From an uncultured Flavobacterium sp. (GTDB taxonomy: Bacteria; Bacteroidota; Bacteroidia; Flavobacteriales; Flavobacteriaceae): DNA of 7,217 bases. The notes under the pieces are model-generated. The model did not search any database, was not told the origin of the DNA, and saw only the letters and a program-made list of their open reading frames with translations. Position numbers and translations under genes: made by a program. Positions 1 to 7,170 of this stretch are shown here, piece after piece. The stretch covers positions 1-7,217 of the forward strand of contig CAMFLD010000138.1 of the NCBI GenBank assembly GCA_945957245.1. Direction: 5' to 3'. The stretch's first letter is position 1; the number at the start of each line of letters is the position of its first letter.

Positions 1-405
1 CCGTATGCCTCCACTTCGGTATTGTCTTTTATCATCAAATTCTTCATCTCTTATTATAGATATGATTCCATCTACTTTTATTTCATTTGCCAACCCATCG
101 TAAAAGTCTTTTCTTTTTTGAATATTTCGAGGCTTATTGTTATTTGGGTTTTCATTAATTTCCATTTCAGCTGGTGGCTTAATATGAATATCGATGTCTT
201 CAGAAAAACGATGTATGATTCCATGCCCTTTAGACAATGAAGTACCTCCTTTAAGTTCAAATTGAAACTCTTGTTTTTTTAAACCGTATAAAACATGCAT
301 AATCCAATAGTCTTTTTCAACAAGACCAGGCTCAATACTTAATTCTGCTCCTACAATACGAAGCAGATCACGAAAGTTTTTATGGTTATGTAAGTAGTCA
401 GGCAT
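1..405 (-). CDS. abiEii: AbiEii-type nucleotidyltransferase toxin (3' truncated)
   Basis: This reading frame starts at ATG 405 and stays open to base 1, giving the first 135 residues of a protein whose C-terminus lies beyond the left edge. It carries the AbiEii/AbiGii nucleotidyltransferase signatures: LVEKDYWI near residues 28-35, GGTSLSK at 53-59 and FSEDIDIHI at 67-75. The GGTS and SEDID motifs are the nucleotide- and metal-binding parts of the DNA polymerase beta-like fold. Family knowledge: AbiEii is the toxin of the type IV toxin-antitoxin/abortive infection system AbiE; the related toxin MenT transfers nucleotides to tRNA acceptor ends and blocks translation. The start lies one base after the stop of the antitoxin gene, so the pair is almost certainly co-transcribed and translationally coupled. 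Both catalytic motifs look intact. The rest of the protein is not visible, so I cannot say whether it is complete in the genome. Confidence 0.9.
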   Translation of the reverse strand, partial: MPDYLHNHKNFRDLLRIVGAELSIEPGLVEKDYWIMHVLYGLKKQEFQFELKGGTSLSKGHGIIHRFSEDIDIHIKPPAEMEINENPNNNKPRNIQKRKDFYDGLANEIKVDGIISIIRDEEFDDKRQYRSGGIR

Positions 406-406
406 A

Positions 407-982
407 TTATACTGTGAGAACAGGCTCTAATATTTTTTTTGCTTTAACACTACCATATTCCTGAAGTGATTTTTTTAGTTTTTTAGCATCCATTGTTCTT
501 GCTTTGGAACGCACTTTTGACACTACTTCATTAGAGTCTTCAGCCAATTGATCGAGGTTATTCAATAAGTCAACTAATAAAAATTCGGGAGTTGCTTTTA
601 ACGGAAAATGAGGTTTAACCCTAAATGAAAACATCATCCCACCAAGATTAAAATCCCCATGACGTTTATGATTATAAACCGTTTTACCATTATACAACTG
701 AGTAGTTCCTACTCCCAATGTATTATATGCATTTAAGGAAGTTACCAAAAAACGCTTATCTTTAAGAAAAGAGCGCACCAATACTTCTTCTTCGGGAGGT
801 GTCTTCCCAAAGACAGTTACTTCGGGATAATAGTATAAGCCCTGTGACAGTTTTTGCAAAGTGCCTTCCTGTACCAGTTCATCTAAATGACGGTCAACAG
901 ATTTTGACCACATAGATAAATCAGCCCTACGATATACTTTTCCTCGCTTTAAATGCTTTTTTAGTTCCTGTAACTTATTCAT
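407..982 (-). CDS. abiEi: AbiEi-type antitoxin / transcriptional repressor (DUF6088-like)
   Basis: This 191-residue protein has the layout of AbiEi antitoxins. A winged helix-turn-helix occupies about residues 1-52, ending in the wing-like LSQGLYYYPE. A C-terminal domain follows, with FLVTSLNAYNTLGVGTTQLY (78-97), VYNHKRHGDFNL (102-113) and EFLLVDLLNNL (133-143). These blocks recall the Bacteroidota AbiEi relatives often labelled DUF6088; that family assignment is from memory. Family knowledge: AbiEi neutralises the AbiEii toxin without stably binding it and represses its own operon by binding inverted repeats at the promoter. The toxin gene follows one base downstream. Upstream are a TAnnTTTG element and a perfect 10-bp inverted repeat that fits autoregulation. 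ATG 982 is chosen because it retains the whole DNA-binding domain; the next methionine, residue 24, would cut into it. The promoter sits so close that the mRNA may be leaderless. Confidence 0.9.
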   Translation of the reverse strand: MNKLQELKKHLKRGKVYRRADLSMWSKSVDRHLDELVQEGTLQKLSQGLYYYPEVTVFGKTPPEEEVLVRSFLKDKRFLVTSLNAYNTLGVGTTQLYNGKTVYNHKRHGDFNLGGMMFSFRVKPHFPLKATPEFLLVDLLNNLDQLAEDSNEVVSKVRSKARTMDAKKLKKSLQEYGSVKAKKILEPVLTV

Positions 983-987
983 GAGTA

Positions 988-995
988 CAAAGTTA
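988..995 (-). promoter_or_regulatory. Bacteroidota-type -7 promoter element of the abiE pair
   Basis: Read on the minus strand, these bases are TAACTTTG, a perfect match to the TAnnTTTG -7 element used by the primary sigma factor of Bacteroidota. Only five bases separate it from the AbiEi ATG, so transcription would begin at or within a base or two of the start codon. I see no convincing TTTG -33 element at the expected distance, which is AT-rich, so promoter strength is uncertain. The match supports the antitoxin-toxin pair being a transcription unit separate from the upstream operon. Confidence 0.6.
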
Positions 996-1006
996 GTAAA
1001 TAATAT

Positions 1007-1045
1007 TTAATTGCATATATTTTTATTGAAAATTCATGCAATTAA
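1007..1045. promoter_or_regulatory. Inverted-repeat operator, probably for AbiEi autoregulation
   Basis: Two perfect 10-bp arms, TTAATTGCAT at 1007-1016 and ATGCAATTAA at 1036-1045, are separated by 19 bp, with centres about 29 bp apart, near three helical turns. The arms lie just upstream of the TAnnTTTG element, and the proximal arm would fall around the -33 region. AbiEi proteins are known to bind inverted repeats in their own promoter, so this is the obvious operator candidate. A terminator is unlikely: the arms are AT-rich, the loop is long and no T-tract follows. Confidence 0.55.
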
Positions 1046-1059
1046 CTCTTTATCTAACT

Positions 1060-1518
1060 CTATTTTAATTCTGATAATTTTAATTTTTCATCATCTGAAT
1101 AATCACCCCAATGCCCCAGATTTTTTGAATATAAGTTTGAGTTTAATAAATTTTGAGCTTCACTTATAAGTGTTTTTTTAACTTCATCACTATCCAAATT
1201 ATCTGAGAATGAATTATCAGTAATACAAACATTACCAAATTGTTTTGTAATAGCTTTTCCGTATGGATAATTTATGGTTTCCCTATCAATTGTCCCAATT
1301 ACATATTCTCCAATATTACCACATTTTTGTAATGATATTTTTCTTGGTAGAGACTCATCCATTGCTTGTAAAAAGAAATCTTCAACTGATAATATAACAT
1401 CATCAGGCTTGATTATTGAACTTGCTCCTAGAAGAAAAGGAATCGTTAATCCATTTATAAAATAACCATTATCATCAAAATGACTTAAAACTTTAAACCA
1501 AAGAGGGTGATTTTCCAT
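1060..1518 (-). CDS. Conserved-looking hypothetical protein, last gene of the E1-JAB operon
   Basis: I do not recognise this protein of about 152 residues. It appears soluble, with a hydrophobic stretch GYFINGLTIPFLLGA near residues 18-32 that is too interrupted by polar residues to be a confident membrane segment, and an acidic C-terminus containing LGHWGDYSDDEKLKL. There is no signal peptide. ATG 1518 is preferred because it lies 7 bp after the stop of the 692-residue gene. In-frame ATGs at 1545 (starting MKTLLNKEI) and 1572 (starting MNWLAFFGQ) would overlap that gene by 20 and 47 bp and cannot be excluded. Its close spacing suggests a partner or immunity-type accessory of the 692-residue protein; this is inferred from position only. 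It ends 77 bp before the AbiEi start. Confidence 0.7.
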   Translation of the reverse strand: MENHPLWFKVLSHFDDNGYFINGLTIPFLLGASSIIKPDDVILSVEDFFLQAMDESLPRKISLQKCGNIGEYVIGTIDRETINYPYGKAITKQFGNVCITDNSFSDNLDSDEVKKTLISEAQNLLNSNLYSKNLGHWGDYSDDEKLKLSELK

Positions 1519-1525
1519 AATTTCT

Positions 1526-3604
1526 TTATTTAATAGAGTCTTCATCTGTCCAAAAAAAGCCAGCCAATTCAATCTTTTCTATTGCCATTTTGACATCACT
1601 ATCTAAATATTTAGAAGTTTCAGATGTGAAATAATTAGAACCACTTTTAGTGCAAGTAGCTTTTTTAATAATTCCCATATATGAAGGGAAAATGAATTTA
1701 TCTTTGATAAATTTATCTAATTCTGTATCAGCTTTTGCCTTTATTTCAAAATAACTTTCATCTTCCTCTTTTGGGAATGAAATCATTTCATGTTTAATTG
1801 CTTTTCGTTTAATATGAAACACCCCATCATTTTTTAGTAAATGTGTAAAGTCTTTTTCTAAGTAATTATAACTATCATATATCCATTTACGTTGCTTAAT
1901 TAACCAATGTCTAAAATTCTCATAATTGGTTGGGATAGTCTGGAATTCATTCAGCCACTTAACAATTTCAGATGACTTACCAAATACTGATAGTCTAACT
2001 TCAAAGTCTTCCATTTCCCAAGCTATTGTAAAGGAAATAGTTTTATTCAATGTTCTATTTTGAATTTCAAAAATCGTTTTGAAAGCCTTAATAGTATTTT
2101 GTATTAGATTTTCTGTATTTTTTGAAGCATGCAAAATAGTTGGATAATTAGTGTAATAATCGAATGGTTTCAGGAAATTAATTTCAGCAGGGTAATCCAT
2201 TTTACTACCAGTTCTTTTCAAATACTTATCAATTTCAATAATATCATACTCTAAGACATCTATAGAATCACCATTTTGAAATTTTATTATATCTGGGTTG
2301 ATTATTTTCCGTTGAAAAGAACTATAATCGGAACTCTTAGGATGATAAGATGTAAATACCCTGATACCATCTTCAGGATTAATTTTATTTGGAATATATT
2401 TTGTTAGCTCATATTGAGCTTTGATAGGGTCTTTTAGGTTATCATATTCTTCTTTTGCTCCAAAATATTCAAACAATAAAGGATTGCCTTTATAATAGAG
2501 AATACATAACTTTTTCCATTCAGCAAGGTCTAATTTACCATCTATCCTAAAGAGTTTTGTGTAATCTGTATTTTTACCAGCTTTATTAATATTGGTCTCC
2601 CATCTATTCATAATTTGGTCTTCGTTATACATCCTAATTGCTCCATCAAAATGATTAAATTCTTTTTGCTCATTATCATATATAGAATGTATGTATCTAC
2701 AACCATAAGAACCCGCATCAATACCTAACGATGGTTTTTCTCTAATTTCTTCTATTTCGAGTGTTTTTTCATTTTCATCAGTTTTCCACCAAAACTCAGT
2801 ACCTAATATATTATTATAGAATTTCTGTTCTTCATTACATTCATATCTCGTAACTTGGTCAGGAAGACTAGAAATATCATCATTAAATTTTGGCCCCCAC
2901 CAATAATCAAATTCCAAAACCCCAGTGTAAGTTTTTGATAATCCAATTAAATTACGGTCGATGGCAATTCTTAGTTTTATTTCCTTATTTGAATTTAAGC
3001 GTATAAACTCATCAATAAAATACGTGTTATAATTGTTTATTAAGGAAAGATTTCTCTTGAAAAACTGATGGCAGAACACACAAAAATCATTGCTTTTGCT
3101 TTTAAAAATACCTGAACCAACATAATCAAAATTGACCAAAATATCATCTAAAAAAATCAACCCTGATTTGTCTATATCTGAAAATAGACTGGGGAAAATT
3201 TTATCTGTAATATTTGATAGATTGTAAGCCACACAACCCTTATGAATAAATTTTCCTTCTGTAGAAAAGTCTTCTTTAAGAAGTGCTTTAAATTCATCGA
3301 CATAGTCTTTACAAGATTCATAATTAATAAATTGCCAATAATCCTGTATTTTAGGATAGATAATATTTCTATCTTCTTCGTCATCACAAATATGAAAATT
3401 ACCAATGGTTTTACTAATTTTAGGTTCAATAAGTATTCCAAATGGAAATATCCATCCCGCAGGTCTATGAAAATCATGATCTATCAATGACGGCATTCCC
3501 TTAATTGCGGTTTCTCCAATACTTTTTTCAAGAGCCTCAAAAGCTATCACATATCCGTCTCTATTTAACGAATCAGAGCTTAATATTCCTAAATAGCTGT
3601 GCAT
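1526..3604 (-). CDS. Unrecognised 692-residue protein of the E1-JAB/MBL operon
   Basis: I do not recognise a named family. The protein looks soluble, with no signal peptide or membrane helix. Visible landmarks are: an N-terminal block GMPSLIDHDFHRPAGW (36-51) with H43, D44 and H46; a CVFCH motif (175-179) that could bind metal or be incidental; an aromatic block FDYWWGPKFNDDI (232-244) followed by TEFWWKTDE (269-277); GSYGCRYIHSIY (298-309); FNHFDGAIRMY (316-326); and YTKLFRIDGKL (348-358). Such glycine-, aromatic- and acid-rich blocks look like a conserved core of catalytic or ligand-binding character. The first block resembles the histidine region of phage prohead proteases (xHDxxxPxG), but I cannot find a convincing matching serine motif, so this is only a hint. 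It lies 54 bp after the membrane-protein gene, with no promoter motif seen between them, and is immediately followed by the small hypothetical gene. Likely an effector, substrate or sensor of the modification system; this is inference. Confidence 0.8.
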   Translation of the reverse strand: MHSYLGILSSDSLNRDGYVIAFEALEKSIGETAIKGMPSLIDHDFHRPAGWIFPFGILIEPKISKTIGNFHICDDEEDRNIIYPKIQDYWQFINYESCKDYVDEFKALLKEDFSTEGKFIHKGCVAYNLSNITDKIFPSLFSDIDKSGLIFLDDILVNFDYVGSGIFKSKSNDFCVFCHQFFKRNLSLINNYNTYFIDEFIRLNSNKEIKLRIAIDRNLIGLSKTYTGVLEFDYWWGPKFNDDISSLPDQVTRYECNEEQKFYNNILGTEFWWKTDENEKTLEIEEIREKPSLGIDAGSYGCRYIHSIYDNEQKEFNHFDGAIRMYNEDQIMNRWETNINKAGKNTDYTKLFRIDGKLDLAEWKKLCILYYKGNPLLFEYFGAKEEYDNLKDPIKAQYELTKYIPNKINPEDGIRVFTSYHPKSSDYSSFQRKIINPDIIKFQNGDSIDVLEYDIIEIDKYLKRTGSKMDYPAEINFLKPFDYYTNYPTILHASKNTENLIQNTIKAFKTIFEIQNRTLNKTISFTIAWEMEDFEVRLSVFGKSSEIVKWLNEFQTIPTNYENFRHWLIKQRKWIYDSYNYLEKDFTHLLKNDGVFHIKRKAIKHEMISFPKEEDESYFEIKAKADTELDKFIKDKFIFPSYMGIIKKATCTKSGSNYFTSETSKYLDSDVKMAIEKIELAGFFWTDEDSIK

Positions 3605-3658
3605 AAATTTAATTTTTGAACTGAATTAGCATCTTATTTAACTTAGTCATTCTAAAAT

Positions 3659-4351
3659 TTAAAGAGTTAAAAATTGTTCATAGAGAATTTTAGCATAATA
3701 GTTTCCATATCTATTTATAATAACTTTACTTAAGAATATTGGCAACGAATAAATTAACACCAGTATCCAACCTAAGTTTATTAATGGTAAATCATTAGCT
3801 GAATATGAAAATAATACAATCATAATAGACATCAAAAGTGATAAAAATGCGCCACCAATTAGATTTCTAAAAAAGCCATACTCAATATTGTGTTGTAACA
3901 GCATTTCATTATCCCTTAAAACATTTCTTATTTGTGATACTGCTGTTACTATTAATTTTCGTGCTCTTGATTCATTTCCAAATTCTTCAGCTGAATTAAG
4001 CAAAGTGATATTAAATTTATCTTTAATTTTAGTCTCAATGTTTTGTTTAATACCTGAATCAATTTTACTATTTGATTTTAGTAACATATCTGTTGTAGGC
4101 ATATTAATTTCATCTTTAAAGTAAATCTTTTGAAAAATCTCTTTTGACAAAAAGCGATTTATCTGCACAAGCAAGAAAACAATTGCTGCGGAAAATGTAA
4201 CATTTGTAATTGCAGGAAGGACATCATAAATTACTTCAAGCTTTTCGCTATATATTGGGGCCACAAACTTATTGTATAAAATTAAAGCCGGAATTGACGT
4301 AAGTGCAGTTGGGAAAAGCCGAGCTTTCAGATAGTAGTTATTTATTTTCAT
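3659..4351 (-). CDS. Four-helix integral membrane protein, possible effector
   Basis: This 230-residue protein has hydrophobic segments at about residues 11-28 (weaker), 43-68, 163-183 and 188-211, giving two hairpins that flank a polar domain of about 90 residues (70-160). The inner domain is charged and probably helical, with a segment leading into EYGFFRNLIGG (157-167) just before the third helix; both termini are predicted on the same side as this domain. No catalytic motif is visible. The start lies 2 bp after the stop of the metallo-beta-lactamase gene, so the two are probably translationally coupled and functionally linked. Small multi-helix membrane proteins serve as membrane-disrupting effectors in many antiphage operons, including 2TM and 4TM CBASS effectors. 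That role is inferred from context, and I cannot assign it to the named S-4TM family by eye. Confidence 0.8.
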   Translation of the reverse strand: MKINNYYLKARLFPTALTSIPALILYNKFVAPIYSEKLEVIYDVLPAITNVTFSAAIVFLLVQINRFLSKEIFQKIYFKDEINMPTTDMLLKSNSKIDSGIKQNIETKIKDKFNITLLNSAEEFGNESRARKLIVTAVSQIRNVLRDNEMLLQHNIEYGFFRNLIGGAFLSLLMSIMIVLFSYSANDLPLINLGWILVLIYSLPIFLSKVIINRYGNYYAKILYEQFLTL

Positions 4352-4353
4352 AA

Positions 4354-5376
4354 TTATTTTGCATTAAGTTGACCTATAGAATAAGCCTGATGTTTCATAT
4401 TATAATTTGGCGCTCCAAACCCATGTTTGGCACGAAAGTCTTTAGCAAATTCAAAGTTTTTTACAAAAACTTCAATTTTATCGAGTGATGTTTCTAAAAC
4501 AACATAACCCGCCTGATTATTTGTAATTCTTATTTTAGGATATTTATCATAAGCTAGATGCTCTGATTTTGCATTTCCAAATAGTGTGATAGACGGAGTT
4601 AGTACGTCCAAAAAGCTATAATTCCTACCAGAATCTCTCCCATGATGTGGAGCCATCAGAACATCAACATTAGAAACTTCAGTTTTATGATTCTTTATGA
4701 TATATTCCCAAGAATCATCATGTGTGTCACCTGCAAAAAGTATTTTCCATTTACCTCCTCCTTTTTTTGGAGGAGTAAATAAAACAGCGTAAGACACATC
4801 ATTATAATCTCCAGTCTGATTAGCATTTTGTACAAGTTCTGATGTTGGACATAAAATTGTAATATCATCCTCGTTATAAAATGAATTATAATTCTTAGAA
4901 GAATATGTTTTTCTATTTGTATTAGTGTTTTTACCAGCTCTCAAATTGATATAAAACTTCCAATCTTCTTTGTTATATCCAGCGAAAGGAGTATTCAAAT
5001 CGATCATCTTATTATTATCTGTATCCCAGGTATTAGCTATATTAAATTCCTGATATAAATCCTTAATCCCATCAAGATGATCCATGTCAGGGTGTGATAT
5101 TATAAACCTAAAAATGTTATTGTGGCTTAAAATTCTTTTCAGATATTCAATAGGATTATCGGGAGATTTTTTTTGGTCATAATTTTTTTTACCAGTAGGA
5201 ATAAAAGTCCTATTTCTCATTTCCTCTCTTTCTTTTGAGGCTTTAACTGCTTTTTCTTCTTCAGTGTCTTCATCGTTGTAAGCATTACTTACATCCATTA
5301 CAGTTATGCGATCTGAATCATGTTGAATAATATTACAATCTCCTTCGAGAACATTTAAAAAATGAATAATTGCCAT
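4354..5376 (-). CDS. ComEC-like metallo-beta-lactamase-fold hydrolase
   Basis: This 340-residue protein is a soluble metallo-beta-lactamase-fold hydrolase of the ComEC/Rec2 C-terminal type. The metal ligands are visible: SHPDMDHLDG (94-103, the HxDxDH motif with H95, D97, D99, H100), FAGDT (214-218, D217) and MAPHHG (241-246). The N-terminus FLNVLEGDCNII (6-17) corresponds to the family's usual vGqGDsili strand, and VMDVS (26-30) to its next strand. DVSYAVLF (193-200) matches the family's central N-x-S-hydrophobic strand. Residues 31-75 form a highly charged, glutamate- and lysine-rich insertion. There is no membrane segment, so unlike ComEC it is not a channel. Relatives include nucleases and phosphodiesterases; the substrate here is unknown. 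It begins 25 bp after the E1-JAB gene and ends 2 bp before the membrane-protein gene. All metal ligands are present, so it is likely active. Confidence 0.9.
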   Translation of the reverse strand: MAIIHFLNVLEGDCNIIQHDSDRITVMDVSNAYNDEDTEEEKAVKASKEREEMRNRTFIPTGKKNYDQKKSPDNPIEYLKRILSHNNIFRFIISHPDMDHLDGIKDLYQEFNIANTWDTDNNKMIDLNTPFAGYNKEDWKFYINLRAGKNTNTNRKTYSSKNYNSFYNEDDITILCPTSELVQNANQTGDYNDVSYAVLFTPPKKGGGKWKILFAGDTHDDSWEYIIKNHKTEVSNVDVLMAPHHGRDSGRNYSFLDVLTPSITLFGNAKSEHLAYDKYPKIRITNNQAGYVVLETSLDKIEVFVKNFEFAKDFRAKHGFGAPNYNMKHQAYSIGQLNAK

Positions 5377-5401
5377 GAAAATAATTTTATTTGGTACTTA
5401 A

Positions 5402-7170
5402 TTAAAAAATAAAAGGTAAAATATATCTTGGTGTTACCACCGTTAAAAATACTGGTAATGGTGTGATTTCTTTTTCAAATTCTGACTTGAATCTTGCAAC
5501 TGTTGCCATATCTGTTCCGCTTAATCCATCAGGACCATGTGGATGAGAATGCCATTCTCCAATATATCCAAGTTGATTTCCTGATTTTTCACGTACAGAT
5601 GCTATTTTCTCTGGCAATCCTTTATAACCTCGGAAGAAGCAAACAGCATTCGCTTTACTATCAGGCGGGGCGTCAATCAATTCAGTTACATGCACTGTTT
5701 TAGTTTTGTAGTTTGCAACGCCGATAAATACACCACCAGTTTCTTTATTCCCAGCTTTTTTAGTTTGTGCAATCATTCTGTCAACTATTCCGGCTTTGAA
5801 ACGGATGCTCCAAGTTTTATCATTTTCAGCAGGCATAACGTAAAACGGTTCAACTTCAATTGACTCAGTTTCAATATAAAAGTTTTCATCGTCAACAATT
5901 CTGTTAAGAAAAATTTTTCCTTTTTGAGATGTTTTATCCATTTGTCTTTTGATGATTGCCGAAAAATATGAGGCATGTGACGAAATAATATCATCAGCAA
6001 GAATTGTTGTTTCTGAGTTGCACCCTACACCAACATTTACACTCACAGAATTGTTTTTAGCATTTTTATTTTCTCTTTTCAGCCATTTTTGAATTTTACT
6101 ATTCTTATCATACAAGCTGTGCAAGTAAACCTGTAAATCATCTATCCTAGGATTTCTGTCATCACCTTCAATTGTCATTATTCCTAAATCCCCCAAATCA
6201 CTTATATTCGCTCTACAAACATTCGGTACTGACAGACTTTCTTCATTAGTGAGAGCATTAAACACGTTTTCCGAAGCTGTAAAATCAAAAACCCATTTGA
6301 GATGATCACTGATAGGTGAAACTGCAAGTATTAGACCAGATTTTTCAATCGCACTAATACCAATTTCCTGATTAGGAAATATCATTTTCAAAGAATTAAC
6401 CAATGCGGTAGCTTTATTTAATCCTACTTGCTCCCCTAGAAGGGCATGTCGAGTCATATTATGAGGAGAAATTACATCTGGGTCACTCAATAAAAGTTTC
6501 TGCTGTCCAGCTCTTGCTAAGTGCATTACAATTTTAGAACCCAATGCACCACATCCCATAATCAAGCTAAGCTGATTAACGGGACAAATCCCAGAAATCA
6601 TCTTTGCCATTTTTTGGGACAGGGGTTGATTATGTGAAAACAATTTCACTGAAACTTCTTCGTTAATCTTTCCGTTTATTTTGTCAGGATTGTCAACTAC
6701 CATTGCGTAATTAGAAAACTCTATATCTCCATCGTAACCGATTACTTTATTAGGTCGTCGGATTGCTACAATCACTGGTATTCCTTTAAAATAATTAATA
6801 TCAGCATTAGAGATTTTACTTTCCATCTCGTCAATATTAATTCCATACCCGTTGCAAAAAGCTTTTAGTTCTTGAAAGTTTTGAGGAATATCAATTAAAT
6901 ATTGGGGATTAATTGTATTCTCTTTCGACCAAACAATATAGCCCACATGAAAATGCTCTGTTTTTAATTCTTCTGCTTCTTTTTTATAAGCTTCCTGAAG
7001 TTCTTTATTTATTTCTTCGTAGTTTTCTCGGGTTATAACTTTAACCAATTGATAAGAAACATCTTCCTCAGTTCTCTTAAATAAAGCAATGGCAGTATTT
7101 CCGTTATCGAAAAAACTTTGCTTCTTATCAACGATTTCGGCAATTTGACTGTAATCGTAAACTATAATAC
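5402..7170 (-). CDS. ThiF/E1-JAB fusion for ubiquitin-like modification (5' truncated)
   Basis: This fusion joins a ubiquitin-activating (E1/ThiF) domain to a JAB/JAMM isopeptidase. Residues are counted from the TTG at 7048. The E1 domain spans about 155-370: GCGALG (165-170) binds ATP, and SDPDVISPHNMTRH (188-201) carries the family's aspartate, asparagine and arginine, followed by VGLNKA (208-213). C278 and C343 are candidate thioester cysteines. The JAMM domain occupies 413-548, with E436 in KETGG and HSHPHGPDGLSGTD (500-513), a perfect H-x-H-x7-S-x2-D zinc site. E1 enzymes adenylate a modifier's C-terminus; JAMM enzymes mature or remove it. Residues 90-120, with VIVAIRRP and GDIEFSNYAMVV, precede the E1 core and could be the end of an E2-like domain, although no clear E2 cysteine is visible. 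The TTG is not credible as a start: the frame continues without a stop through at least 40 more codons to the adapter junction at 7170, so the N-terminus is lost. It is the first visible gene of the operon. Confidence 0.9.

Noticed and set aside
22..240. 72-residue plus-strand reading frame
   Set aside because: It lies antisense within the AbiEii toxin coding frame, which has clear nucleotidyltransferase motifs; its phenylalanine/tyrosine-rich composition is a shadow of AT-rich DNA.
1007..1045. Rho-independent terminator after the small hypothetical gene
   Set aside because: The arms are AT-rich, the spacer is 19 bp and no T-run follows in either orientation; an operator fits better.
3172..3490. 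Short reading frames on both strands inside the 692-residue gene
   Set aside because: They overlap a long continuous frame, have low-complexity hydrophobic composition and no recognisable motif.
7046..7048. TTG as an alternative start codon for the E1-JAB protein
   Set aside because: The frame stays open for at least 40 codons upstream to the end of genomic sequence, so this is an internal leucine codon.
5402..7170. CBASS type II Cap2/Cap3 assignment
   Set aside because: E1 and JAMM domains are fused in one protein here, no cyclic oligonucleotide synthase is visible and the neighbours do not match; only a general relationship is supported.
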